Shown here: one piece after another, positions 27,205 to 35,578 of the stretch
How the letters are laid out: each line of letters opens with the position of its first letter
How positions within the stretch are numbered: position 1 is the stretch's first letter
NCBI RefSeq assembly: GCF_014205335.1
Contig: NZ_JACHNH010000001.1
Location: forward strand, 5,202,501 to 5,266,500
Direction: 5' to 3'
Length of the DNA: 64,000 nucleotides
Source of the DNA: Amorphoplanes digitatis
GTDB lineage: Bacteria > Actinomycetota > Actinomycetes > Mycobacteriales > Micromonosporaceae
Notes under the pieces: model-generated
Told to the model about the DNA's origin: nothing
What the model saw: the letters and a program-made list of their open reading frames with translations, nothing else
The model's database searches: none
Position numbers and translations under genes: made by a program

Positions 27205-28779
27205 TCAGTGCCGGAACTTGTCGGACACCGTGCGCAGCTGCTGGGAGAGCTGGGACAGCTCGGCCGCCGCCGACTCGGTCTGGCTCGCCGCCTCGTGGGT
27301 CAGGTTCGTCGTGTCCGCCACCCGGGCGATCGAGTCGGAGACCCCCGCCGCCGACGCCACCGCCGACGAGATGCTCGCGACGATCTGCCCGGTCGCGTTC
27401 GTCTGCGCGTCCACCGCCTCGGAGATCGAGCGTTGCAGCTCGTCGATCCGGTCGATCACCGCGCTGATCCGGGTGATCGCCTCGAAGGCCTGCGCGGTGT
27501 CGGTCTGCATCGCGGTCACCTTCGCCGCGATGTCCCCGGTGGCGGAGGCCGTCTCGCGGGACAGGTCCTTCACCTCGCCGGCGACCACGGCGAAGCCCTT
27601 GCCCTGCTCGCCGGCGCGGGCGGCCTCGATCGTCGCGTTCAGGGCCAGCAGGTTGGTCTGCTCGGCGATGGCCGTGATGATGCTGACCACCGCGGACACC
27701 TCCTCGCTGGAGCTGCGCAGCCGCTCGATGGTGCGGTTGGTGGTGACCGCCAGCCCCACCGCCTCCTTCGCCACCGTGTCGGCCTCGGTCACGGCCGAGG
27801 TGATGTCCTGGATCGAGCCCTCCAGCCCCCGCGCCGCGCTCGTCGTCTGATCCACGCTCGCCGTGACCATGCCGATGTCGCGGCTCGCCGCCGCCGCCTC
27901 CGACGAGGCCGTGCCGGCGCCCTCGGAGAGCTGCCGGCTCGTCGCGGTCAGCTCCTCGGAGGCCGCCGCCACCGAACCCGCGTTGCCGGAGATCTCGGTC
28001 AGCGCGGCGCGCAGCGAGCCGACGATCGCGTTCAGGCTCGCACCGAGCTGGGTCAGTTCGTCGCTGCCCGACAGGGAGGCGTCCACCGTCAGGTCGTAGG
28101 CGGCGATGGACTTGGCCGCCGACAGGCAGCTGTCCACCCGGCGGGCGATCCGGCGGCCCAGCATCAGCGCGACGCCGCCCAGGACCAGCGCGGCCAGCAG
28201 GCCGACGACCACGGTGAGCAGCTTCGCCCGGTCCGCGACCGCGTTGGCCTCGTCGTAGGAGTCCTTGACCCGCACGGTGATCTCGGACCGCAGCGCGTCC
28301 AGGCTCTGCGCCATCTTCTTGTCGACCTCGTCGTAGGCGGGCCGGGCCGCGAGGGCCGCGGAGCGGGTCGGGTCCGAGGCGACCCGGCTGGCCAGCGTCA
28401 CGATCCGCTGACCGGAGGCGATCAGCTCGTCCAGGGTCGGCAGCACGGCGTCCGCCTGCTCCCGCATGTCGGGCATGTACCGGATCACGTCGTCGATGCC
28501 GGCCCGGGCCTGCGCCACGTTGGCACCCATGCTGTCCAGAACCGTCTGACGTTCGGTCGCGTTGTTAGTGACCAGTGCGGCCAGCACGTTGCCCCGGTAC
28601 AGGGCCCGGGCCAGGTCGGTGGACTGCACCGCCTGGAGCGCCGCCGCCGAGTTGCGCGCCTGCGCCTGCTGGTCGGCCAGCGCCGAGGTGCCGCGATAGC
28701 CGATCGCCCCGGCGACGATCACCAGCACGAACCCGATCACGGCGAGGCCGGCGATCTGGCGCCGGATGGTGAACGTCAC
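27205..28779 (-). CDS. Methyl-accepting chemotaxis protein
   Basis: The 524-residue transducer has a GTG start at 28779 behind GGGAGG. It has TM1 (about 8-28), an extracytoplasmic helical ligand domain (about 30-190, four-helix-bundle type), TM2 (about 190-212), HAMP (RRIARRVDSCLSAAKSIAAYDL) and a long signalling coiled coil. The hairpin tip IAEQTNLLALNATIEAARAG is intact. It senses a ligand outside the membrane and controls CheA/CheW. The gene is divergent from a solute-binding lipoprotein gene 110 bases away, which could deliver the ligand. No che genes are in this window. Confidence 0.93.
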   Translation of the reverse strand: MTFTIRRQIAGLAVIGFVLVIVAGAIGYRGTSALADQQAQARNSAAALQAVQSTDLARALYRGNVLAALVTNNATERQTVLDSMGANVAQARAGIDDVIRYMPDMREQADAVLPTLDELIASGQRIVTLASRVASDPTRSAALAARPAYDEVDKKMAQSLDALRSEITVRVKDSYDEANAVADRAKLLTVVVGLLAALVLGGVALMLGRRIARRVDSCLSAAKSIAAYDLTVDASLSGSDELTQLGASLNAIVGSLRAALTEISGNAGSVAAASEELTATSRQLSEGAGTASSEAAAASRDIGMVTASVDQTTSAARGLEGSIQDITSAVTEADTVAKEAVGLAVTTNRTIERLRSSSEEVSAVVSIITAIAEQTNLLALNATIEAARAGEQGKGFAVVAGEVKDLSRETASATGDIAAKVTAMQTDTAQAFEAITRISAVIDRIDELQRSISEAVDAQTNATGQIVASISSAVASAAGVSDSIARVADTTNLTHEAASQTESAAAELSQLSQQLRTVSDKFRH

Positions 28780-28889
28780 GGGAACCTCCCTGACCGAAGA
28801 TTAACCGGAAAGCGCTCATATCGGGCACCTTCCGCTCAGGTCGGCCCGCCGGGAACCGAAGAGATCAGTTAGGTACCCAGGAGGTTGTC

Positions 28890-29738
28890 ATGAAGATCGT
28901 TTCCCTGCTGCTGGGCGTCGCACTGACGCTGACGGGCGCCGCCGGTTGCTCCGGCCAGGACGAGCCGGAGACCGGTCAGCCGGTGGACCGGCTCGCCGAG
29001 GCCCGGGCCGCCCTGCCCGACTCGGTCAAACAGGCCGGCGTACTGAAAGGCGGCACCGACCCGAGCTTCGAGCCGATGACCTTCATGAAGGGCTCCACCT
29101 TCTCCGGCCTGGACGCCAGCCTCGGCAATGCCATCGCCGAGCGGCTGGGGCTCAAGGTGGAGTGGCAGAACGTCGGCTTCGGCGACCTGCTCGACCAGGT
29201 CGAGGGCCATAAGGTCGACTTCTCGATGTCGTCGATGTTCGACCGCGCGGAGCGGCAGAAGAAGGCCGACTTCGTCAACTACCTCAACGCCGGCACGTCG
29301 ATCGTGGTCCCCAAGGGCCAGGGCGACATCGGCGGCATGGCCGGGCTCTGCGGGCGCCGGGTCGCCGTTCAGCCGGACACCGTGTTCGTCGAGATGGCCG
29401 AGGCGCAGAAGCAGGACTGCGGCAAGAAGTCCCTGACCATCGTGCCGACGGCCGGCCCGTCCGCGGCCGTGCGCGACGGCAAGGCCGACGCGGCGCTCAA
29501 CGACTTCCCCATCGCCGCGCTGGACGTCGAGAAGATGCCGACGCTCGAGCTCTCCGGTCCGCAGATCGAGGCCATCCCGTACGGCATCGGCGTGGCGAAG
29601 GACCGCCGGGAGCTCACCACCGCCATCCAGACGGCCCTGTACTCGCTGATCAACGACGGCACCTACGACCGGCTGCTGAACGAGTGGAAGGTCAAGGAGG
29701 GCGCCCTGCGCACCGGCGCCATCAACGGCGGGGCATGA
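28890..29738 (+). CDS. Solute-binding lipoprotein (family 3-like), orphan
   Basis: The 282-residue lipoprotein has a signal peptide and lipobox ending at C20 (LTGAAGC). The mature part matches extracellular solute-binding proteins for amino acids: VLKGGTDPSFEPMTFM, VEWQNVGFGDLLDQVEGHKVD and a C-terminal NDGTYDRLLNEWKV. It starts at ATG 28890 behind AGGAGG. No permease or ATPase gene follows, so it is an orphan binding protein. It may dock to the divergent chemoreceptor or serve a transporter encoded elsewhere. The ligand is probably a polar amino acid or related compound, by family only. Confidence 0.88.
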   Translation: MKIVSLLLGVALTLTGAAGCSGQDEPETGQPVDRLAEARAALPDSVKQAGVLKGGTDPSFEPMTFMKGSTFSGLDASLGNAIAERLGLKVEWQNVGFGDLLDQVEGHKVDFSMSSMFDRAERQKKADFVNYLNAGTSIVVPKGQGDIGGMAGLCGRRVAVQPDTVFVEMAEAQKQDCGKKSLTIVPTAGPSAAVRDGKADAALNDFPIAALDVEKMPTLELSGPQIEAIPYGIGVAKDRRELTTAIQTALYSLINDGTYDRLLNEWKVKEGALRTGAINGGA

Positions 29739-29740
29739 GT

Positions 29741-29768
29741 CTTGAGCCTGCCTTGAGCCCAGCTTGAG
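29741..29768 (+). promoter_or_regulatory. Three CTTGAG boxes at exact 11-bp period
   Basis: CTTGAG is found at 29741-29746, 29752-29757 and 29763-29768. The array begins two bases after the binding-protein stop and ends 58 bases before the beta-helix ATG at 29827. It matches the two-box array at 18546-18562. Confidence 0.65.
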
Positions 29769-29826
29769 GCAGGCTCCGACCGTATCCGTAACCGCGCCCG
29801 GCGCACCCCCCGATCACGGAGAACCG

Positions 29827-32193
29827 ATGCCGCTGCCGTTCCCGCGCGCCTCCCGCGCGCTCGCCGTGGTGCTGCTGGTGATGCCGGCCCTGTCGGCCTC
29901 CACCGCGTACGCGCTCGCCGAGGAGCAGGAGCCGGAGCCCACGTACACCCTCACGGCGACGGTGAGCCCGGCGGCGATGACCGCGGCCGGCTGCGCCGCC
30001 GATCCGCTCTGCGTCGCGGCGCCCGCCCCGATCGCCGGCAACAACCACCCCGCGCTCAAGAAGGCGGTCGCGGCCGCCGCCGCGCTGGCGGTACCGGCCG
30101 AGGTCGGCGCGGACGGCGCCGTGCTGACCGCGGCGCGGCCGGCGACGGTCTTCCTGTCGCCCGGTGACTACACGCTCGGCGCCGGCCTGCGCCTGCCGCC
30201 GAACGTCGATCTGCGGGGCAGCGGCCTCACCGCCACCACCCTCTCGATGATCACGTCGAGCTGGCCCAGCTTCAGCTACAGCTTCCTCGTGCGCCCGCAG
30301 GACGACGCCGCGCCGTCGCCCGGCAGCACCAACCTCGTCTCCGACCTGACGGTGAACGGCAACTGCCGGGAGGGCGCCGGCGCACCGGAACCGGCCGACC
30401 TACCCGCGCGACCGGGCAAGGTCTGCGACTTCCGCGCCGGCGGCGCCGGCACCAACGTCGGCGGCGGCGTCAGCGTCGGCGACCGGTGGACGGTGCGCCA
30501 GGTTCGCTTCACCAACCTCGAGTACTTCAAGCTCTGGCTGCACAACGCCGAGGACGTGCACCTCGTCGACAACCGGTTCGACAACTGGGGCGGCGCCGAG
30601 TCCGGCGACGAGGACAACATCGGCGGCGGCGGCCGCCACGACGGCGCGGTGATCGAGTACAACCAGTTCGACCGGACGATCCGCGGCAACTCGATCGACA
30701 TCACCAACGCGGTCCGCACCACCATCCGGGCCAACGCCGTCTTCGCCGACCGGGCCGTCGCCGTCGCGCGCAAGATCACGGGGTACGGCGACATGTACCT
30801 CGAGGGCGTGCCGGAGGCCACCGTCACCGGAAACTACCTGCGCGGCGGCCACATCGTCCTGCAGTCGAACGGCAAGTACTCGCACGCGGGCGCGAACAAG
30901 GACATCACCAACCCGCGCGGCTCGACAGTGAGCGGCAACCGCCTGTACGACTCGTTCGGCGCGGGCGTGACCGTGACCTACGACGACTACGCCGACGCCG
31001 ACCGCACCTACGGCACCGTCGGCGACTGGGACACCCGCAGCACCGCGCCTGGCGACCACATCGTGCGCCCGGGCGGCGGCAACGTCGTCCGCGACAACGT
31101 CATCGTCCGCCCGGCCGAGTCCGGCATCCTCATCGCCGGAATGATGGACCGGGTCAAGGACCGCCCCGACACGATCACCGGCAACTCGATCGTCAACGCC
31201 GGCCACGGCGGCTCGACCGAGATGTCGACCGGCGGCGGCACGTTCGAGACCAGCGGCATCGGCGTCTCCATCGGCGACGGCGACCGGATCTACGGCAACA
31301 AGGTCGTCGACGACCGCACCCCGCACACCACCTGGTACGGCATCCAGCTCGGCGCCCGCAACGCCAACAGCACCGTCACGAACACCGTGCTCGCCGGCCC
31401 GGGCGCCAAGACCGGCGCCACCACCGCCGGCGTGATCGGCGTCCCCCTGCGCAAGGCCGCGGCCGCTGCCGCCGCCCCGGCGCCGCTCATCGTCAAGGAC
31501 AGGGTCCTGACCTGGGCGGAGTCGTACCCGACCGGCAATGCGCCGATCGCCGGCTACCGGGTGTACCGGGCGGGCGCACTGGTCGCCGAGCTGCCGGTCG
31601 GCAGCGCGGCGATCCCGGCCAACCTGGTCGCCAAGGCCGACGCCGGGATGGAGACCACCGCCTCCGGCTGGACCGCGTTCTCCAACACGCGGGTGGCCCG
31701 CCGCAGCGGCGCCGGCGCGCTGGGCGCCGGCTCGTTGTCGTTGACCGCCGTCGCCGCGGGATCCGTCAACGCCGCCGGCCGGCTGATCCCGGTCAAGCCG
31801 GGCCGGACCTACACCGCCGTCGCCTCGTTCCGGGCCCTCGCGGGGCCGGGGCGGTGGTCCCGCGCCGGCATCGAGTACTACGACGCCGACAAGGTCCGGA
31901 TCAACCGGCTCGCCGGCCACAACCCCGCCACGGTCGACCGCGCCGGCAACTGGATCACCAGCGGCTACACCAGCGCCGCGCCGGCGAAAGCCGCCTACGC
32001 CAAGGTGTTCGTGCAGGTCGACAAGGTGGCGGCCGGGAACGTGCACCTCGTCGACCGGCTCGGCCTGGTCGCCGGCACCGGCACGCAGCAGTGGGCCGAC
32101 CCCGCGGGCCGGCCCGGGACCGCGTACCGGGTCATGGCCTACCGCCAGGGCGACGGCCAGCCGGGCTGGATGTCGAGCGTGACCGCGCCCTGA
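29827..32193 (+). CDS. Secreted right-handed beta-helix protein, paralogue of the one at 5693-8023
   Basis: The 788-residue product starts at ATG 29827 (GGAG six bases upstream). A signal peptide (about 1-35) is followed by a parallel beta-helix (about 85-540) with N/G-rich turns (DNRFDNWGGAESGDEDN, GNRLYDSFGAGVTV), an Fn3-like bridge (GYRVYRAGALVAELPVG) and a C-terminal jelly-roll-like domain (GRTYTAVASFRALAGPG). The order and many blocks, such as RWTVxxVRFTNxEYFKLW, match the protein at 5693-8023. It is probably an extracellular glycan lyase/hydrolase or binder; the substrate is unknown. A CTTGAG array upstream suggests regulation separate from its paralogue. Confidence 0.8.
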   Translation: MPLPFPRASRALAVVLLVMPALSASTAYALAEEQEPEPTYTLTATVSPAAMTAAGCAADPLCVAAPAPIAGNNHPALKKAVAAAAALAVPAEVGADGAVLTAARPATVFLSPGDYTLGAGLRLPPNVDLRGSGLTATTLSMITSSWPSFSYSFLVRPQDDAAPSPGSTNLVSDLTVNGNCREGAGAPEPADLPARPGKVCDFRAGGAGTNVGGGVSVGDRWTVRQVRFTNLEYFKLWLHNAEDVHLVDNRFDNWGGAESGDEDNIGGGGRHDGAVIEYNQFDRTIRGNSIDITNAVRTTIRANAVFADRAVAVARKITGYGDMYLEGVPEATVTGNYLRGGHIVLQSNGKYSHAGANKDITNPRGSTVSGNRLYDSFGAGVTVTYDDYADADRTYGTVGDWDTRSTAPGDHIVRPGGGNVVRDNVIVRPAESGILIAGMMDRVKDRPDTITGNSIVNAGHGGSTEMSTGGGTFETSGIGVSIGDGDRIYGNKVVDDRTPHTTWYGIQLGARNANSTVTNTVLAGPGAKTGATTAGVIGVPLRKAAAAAAAPAPLIVKDRVLTWAESYPTGNAPIAGYRVYRAGALVAELPVGSAAIPANLVAKADAGMETTASGWTAFSNTRVARRSGAGALGAGSLSLTAVAAGSVNAAGRLIPVKPGRTYTAVASFRALAGPGRWSRAGIEYYDADKVRINRLAGHNPATVDRAGNWITSGYTSAAPAKAAYAKVFVQVDKVAAGNVHLVDRLGLVAGTGTQQWADPAGRPGTAYRVMAYRQGDGQPGWMSSVTAP

Positions 32194-32216
32194 CGGTGAC
32201 CGCGGCGGTCAGGGCG
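32186..32216. terminator. Hairpin spanning both convergent stop codons
   Basis: Nine-bp arms (32186-32194 and 32208-32216) bracket the 13-base gap between the beta-helix stop and the CE15 stop. It may act as a bidirectional terminator. Confidence 0.5.
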
Positions 32217-33870
32217 AGCCGCAGGTGGGTGTCATCGGCGCGCTGGTCCCGGTGGCCTGGAAGCCGAACTCGGTGTACCCGCCGGCCGGGATCGACCCGT
32301 TGTAGGCGACGTTGGTGAACTGGACCGCGCCGCTGGTGGCGCTGCGGTCGGCGTTCCAGGCGTTGGTGATGGTGGCGCCCGCGGGCAGGGTCAGGCCGAC
32401 CCGCCAGCCGTTGACCGCCGCCGCACCCGCGCTGACCCGCACCGTCGCCACGAACCCGCCGGTCCAGGCGTTGACCGACACCGCGGCGGTGCAGCCGGAG
32501 CCCGTCGGCGGGGAGGTGGGCGGCGTCGTGGGCGGGGTGGTCGGCGGCGTCGTGGGCGGGATGGTCGGCGGCGTTGTGGGCGGGGTGGTCGGCGGCGTGC
32601 TGGGCGGGCCGGAGCCGAGGACCGGGGTCTGCCAGTCCCGCCACTCGGCCAGGTTGCCGGCCGCCTTGCTCGAGATCCGGATCGCGCCGGCCGCGTTGCC
32701 CGTGCCCAGCAGGTACTTCTGGATGTGCTGCTGGAGCGGGGTACGCCACTCGGCCCGGTTGGCGCAGTGGTTGCCGTCCTGGATGTCGGACCAGTACGTG
32801 ATGTTCGCGCCCGCGCCGAGCGCCTTGTAGACCTCCGCCCCGCCGAGGGCGGCCACGCTGGCGGACTTCGGACCCAGGTTGACGATGTGCGGGTTGTCCA
32901 TGATGAACAGTCCCCGCGGCGCGACCATCGCCACCATCTCGTGCGTGTCGACGGGCAGCCTGGCCGGGCTGCCGGTGAAGGTGCCGAACGCGTCGCCGAG
33001 CCACGGCTGCTCGCCGTACGCGCTGCTCAGGCTCTGCGCGCCCTCGCCGGGAATGCCGCGGAAGATCGGCGCGCCCGCGCTGCCCGACTCGATCGGCATG
33101 GTCAGCGCGATGCGCTGGTCGAAGGCGCCGATGACGAAGGCGCCCTTGCCGAACCGGGAGCAGCCGGTGACGCCGGTCGCGTCCGCCCGCAGGATCGTGC
33201 CGTTCGACTGCTCGATGACGTCGATGATGCGGCTGACGCCCCAGGCCCAGGCCATCAGCAGCCCGGTCGTGCTGGACGAGCCGTAGACGCTGTAGAACGC
33301 GCCCTGCTTGTTGTTGCGCGGGGTGCCCTCCTTGCCGACCGCGTAGGGGTCGTAGTTGATGACGGCCGCACCGGCCGCCTTGATCGCGGCGGTGTCGGCG
33401 CCGAAGCCGCCGAGGACGACGACGGCCGGGAAGGGCCCGGAACCGCTGGGCAGCTCGACCTTGGCGGAGAAGGCGGCGCTGCGGCCCTGGTGCGTCACGT
33501 TCACGGTGATGGCGGTGCTGGAGACGGTTCCCGTGACGCTCGCCGGCTTCGCGGGCTTCTCGCCGTACACGAACTTCTCGGCCAGCTTCTTGATCTCCGC
33601 CCGGCGGCACTGCCACTCGGCGGTGGTGGTGATGCGCGCGCCGTCCAGCTTCTTGAAGGGGTCGGGAAGCTTGGCGTTGGTGGGCAGCGAGCCCGCGTCG
33701 GGCAGGCCGGGCACCGCGCAGCCGGCGCCCTCGTCCTCGACGCCGGACGCCGCCGCGGCGGCGGGTGCGGCCTTCGGTATCGACGTCGCCGCCGCCGTTA
33801 TCGCGAGCGCCGTCACCGCCAGCGCGACGATCGTCGAACGGATCTTGAAGCGGCCCGATCTGGTGGTCAC
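32209..33870 (-). CDS. CE15 glucuronoyl esterase-like enzyme with C-terminal CBM2
   Basis: The 553-residue secreted protein starts at GTG 33870 with GGAGG seven bases upstream. The domains are a signal peptide (about 1-38), a CE15 alpha/beta-hydrolase (about 50-425) with the nucleophile motif GVTGCSRFGKGA and catalytic His region SDIQDGNHC, a Pro-Thr linker (PPTTPPTTPP repeats, about 425-460) and a C-terminal family 2 cellulose-binding module (CTAAVSVNAWTGGFVATVRV). CE15 enzymes cut the ester between lignin and glucuronic acid on xylan. The upstream region has a near-consensus cellobiose-repressor box and an inverted repeat like those before streptomycete xylanase genes. This fits plant-biomass-responsive expression. 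Confidence 0.9.
   Translation of the reverse strand: MTTRSGRFKIRSTIVALAVTALAITAAATSIPKAAPAAAAASGVEDEGAGCAVPGLPDAGSLPTNAKLPDPFKKLDGARITTTAEWQCRRAEIKKLAEKFVYGEKPAKPASVTGTVSSTAITVNVTHQGRSAAFSAKVELPSGSGPFPAVVVLGGFGADTAAIKAAGAAVINYDPYAVGKEGTPRNNKQGAFYSVYGSSSTTGLLMAWAWGVSRIIDVIEQSNGTILRADATGVTGCSRFGKGAFVIGAFDQRIALTMPIESGSAGAPIFRGIPGEGAQSLSSAYGEQPWLGDAFGTFTGSPARLPVDTHEMVAMVAPRGLFIMDNPHIVNLGPKSASVAALGGAEVYKALGAGANITYWSDIQDGNHCANRAEWRTPLQQHIQKYLLGTGNAAGAIRISSKAAGNLAEWRDWQTPVLGSGPPSTPPTTPPTTPPTIPPTTPPTTPPTTPPTSPPTGSGCTAAVSVNAWTGGFVATVRVSAGAAAVNGWRVGLTLPAGATITNAWNADRSATSGAVQFTNVAYNGSIPAGGYTEFGFQATGTSAPMTPTCGSP
32516..32606 (-). repeat. Pro-Thr linker minisatellite
   Basis: This is a run of about 21-bp units coding PPTTPPT/PPTIPPT within the CE15-CBM2 gene. 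It forms the flexible linker, and the unit count is likely to vary between strains. Confidence 0.75.
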
Positions 33871-33919
33871 CGGGACCCTCCTTCCGTGGCTGTCGGAAGC
33901 GGTCAACGCCGGCCAACGG

Positions 33920-33934
33920 CCCGAAACTTTCGGG
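33920..33934 (-). promoter_or_regulatory. CCCGAAA-N-TTTCGGG inverted repeat (xylan-type operator)
   Basis: Seven-base perfect arms surround one central base, 50 bases upstream of the CE15 GTG. The core CGAAA-N-TTTCG resembles the inverted repeats reported before streptomycete xylanase genes. It lies in the untranslated leader and could block transcription. Confidence 0.55.
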
Positions 33935-33944
33935 CGATGTGCCA

Positions 33945-33958
33945 TGGAAGCGCTCCCA
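33945..33958 (-). promoter_or_regulatory. CebR-like LacI-family operator
   Basis: TGGAAGCGCTCCCA differs by one base from the cellobiose-responsive CebR site TGGGAGCGCTCCCA of streptomycetes. It sits just downstream of a likely promoter, with a perfect -35 TTGACA on the minus strand at 34002-33997 and a weak -10 (AACACT) around 33978-33973. It would repress the CE15 gene until cellobiose appears. Confidence 0.75.
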
Positions 33959-34171
33959 TGATGGATGCGTCCAGTGTTGAGCAATGCATCGAACAATGTC
34001 AATCGCCAGGCCCTTCGTCGACGCTTCCTGACGGTCACCACCAGGTGGATTTCCGAGGCTCGACCCGCCGTCGCAAGACCTACAACCGGACTGACGCATC
34101 ACCGAAAGTTGACGCTGCGCTTATGGAACTTCCGGAGCGTGCTGCTCGATACTGCCTGCCAGCCTCGAAAC

Positions 34172-34360
34172 ATGATCTTTCTTCTGGTGGTCGGGGCCGT
34201 GGCGGTCCTGGTCGCGACCTGCGCGGTGATCGTCGTCAGCCGCCGCAACGGATCCGGTTCGATGCCCGCCGACAGCGAGCCCGGCTTCATCGCGGGAAGC
34301 GGGCGGCTACGCCTGGATCCGTACAGCAAGCGGGACGACGGCACCGGCGGCACGTTCTGA
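34172..34360 (+). CDS. Small single-pass membrane protein
   Basis: The 62-residue frame starts at ATG 34172. It has an N-terminal hydrophobic helix (MIFLLVVGAVAVLVATCAVIV), then SRRNG and a polar, probably cytosolic tail rich in Gly/Asp/Ser. Third-position GC is high, as for its neighbours. No good ribosome site is seen and no family is recognised. A minus-strand frame with membrane-protein character ends inside it at 34307, so one of the two may not be expressed. Confidence 0.5.
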   Translation: MIFLLVVGAVAVLVATCAVIVVSRRNGSGSMPADSEPGFIAGSGRLRLDPYSKRDDGTGGTF

Positions 34361-34474
34361 GACCCCGGCCGGCACGCGGTCGACCGGCCCGTCGACCGCG
34401 GCCATGGCCAGCGCGATGCCGAAGTACATCAGCCAGAGATCGATGTCGGTGTAGCCGTAGAACGGCGTGATCAC
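34307..34474 (-). pseudogene. Short membrane-protein frame without a good start (possible remnant)
   Basis: From the GTG at 34474 the minus strand reads MITPFYGYTDIDLWLMYFGI and then ALAMAAVDGPVDRVP to a stop at 34307. The frame is open back to a TGA at 34540, with hydrophobic codons (TWLSVVPVVALV) before the GTG, so the natural N-terminus looks lost or frameshifted. A GTG at 34554 in another frame (MKTNREPPAG) could be the displaced start. This is a tentative remnant of a small integral membrane protein. Confidence 0.3.
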
Positions 34475-34581
34475 CAGGGCGACGACCGGGACAACGCTGA
34501 GCCATGTGCCGGGCGCGCTGACAACCCGGCCGGCGGCTCACGGTTCGTCTTCACGCCGCCGGCCGCCTGAAGGCACCCGGG

Positions 34582-35448
34582 TCAGCCGCCGCGGTGGTGC
34601 TTCTTCACGAACGTGTAGCCGGGCGCGAGTTCGGTGGCGACCTGCGCGTTCTCGACGGCCCGCTCGTGGAGCGTGAGCTGCTTCTCCGACGGCTGCGCGC
34701 CCGGCGGCAGCCTGCGGACGAAGCCGTTGACCCAGTGGTCGCGGCGGTCGGCGCCCTCGGCGCCCTCCGCCTCGTCCGGGTACGGCGCCGGCTCCACCAG
34801 CGGCGAGTAGAACAGCAGCTCGGCGGCCTTCTGGCCGGCGGCGGCGGGATAGCAGGGATAGCCCGCACCGTCGACGCTGCCCGGCACCCGGGTCAGGTAG
34901 CCCTCGCGGATCAACTGGTCGACGGCGTTGCGGAGCAGGAACGACCCGCGGGCACCCCGGCCGAGCCCGCAGCTCGCGGCGAGCCCCGACTCGGCGAACA
35001 CGGCGCTGCCGTCGGAGTAGACCCGGCCCAGCCGGCGCACCGCGTGCAGCACCTGCCCCCGGTTCGAGCCGCCCGCGGCGAACTCGCGGGTGACCACCCT
35101 CGGGTCGTACTCGTGGAAGTAGTCGACGCCGTCGACCCGCATCGGCTCCTCGAGGGCGGCGGTGCGCACCATGACCTCGTCCTTGGCGGCCTGCCAGGAG
35201 ACCGTGACGAGCACGCCGGGCCGCAGGTCCGGCGGCCAGGCGATGTCGACGAACTGCCACTCGACGTCCTGCCGCAGCGAGGTCTCGAAGACCCGGGTCG
35301 CGGGCGCGCCGCCGTGCACCCGGTGCTCGATCACGAGCCGAATGTGCTCCCGCTCACGCAGGGTGTCGACGCACTCCTCCGGCACGGCGCAGACGCCGCC
35401 GTCGAGATCCGCCTGCCAGAGGGCGAACCGACGGGTCACCTTCACCAT
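34582..35448 (-). CDS. Conserved-looking hypothetical protein
   Basis: The 288-residue soluble protein starts at ATG 35448 behind GGAGG. There is no signal peptide or membrane segment. Residues about 1-105 are beta-rich (VKVTRRFALWQADLDGG). Residues about 125-215 look helical and winged-helix-like (ESGLAASCGLGRGARGSFLLRNAVDQLIREGYLTRVPG), and the C-terminal YTFVKKHHRGG is basic. I do not recognise a family. The central part could bind DNA, but this is only an impression. It is divergent from a reductase gene 130 bases away. Confidence 0.72.
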   Translation of the reverse strand: MVKVTRRFALWQADLDGGVCAVPEECVDTLREREHIRLVIEHRVHGGAPATRVFETSLRQDVEWQFVDIAWPPDLRPGVLVTVSWQAAKDEVMVRTAALEEPMRVDGVDYFHEYDPRVVTREFAAGGSNRGQVLHAVRRLGRVYSDGSAVFAESGLAASCGLGRGARGSFLLRNAVDQLIREGYLTRVPGSVDGAGYPCYPAAAGQKAAELLFYSPLVEPAPYPDEAEGAEGADRRDHWVNGFVRRLPPGAQPSEKQLTLHERAVENAQVATELAPGYTFVKKHHRGG

Positions 35449-35578
35449 GATCAACCTCCGTGTACCCGAGCGCACCGAAGATACCCCGCCGGCCCGGCGG
35501 GCGGCCGGATACCTGTGCCGCCGGTCACGGGCGGCCCGGATCCGGAATCCCGCGCGACGGCCGCAGGTTCGCGCTGAC

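Noticed and set aside
28800..28820. GGAAAGCGCTC half-palindrome near the chemoreceptor start, resembling a LacI-family site
   Set aside because: Only one side matches; symmetry is too poor to call an operator.
32516..32606. Tandem repeats that could suggest a CRISPR or satellite
   Set aside because: Units are short, in frame and encode the Pro-Thr linker; there are no spacers.
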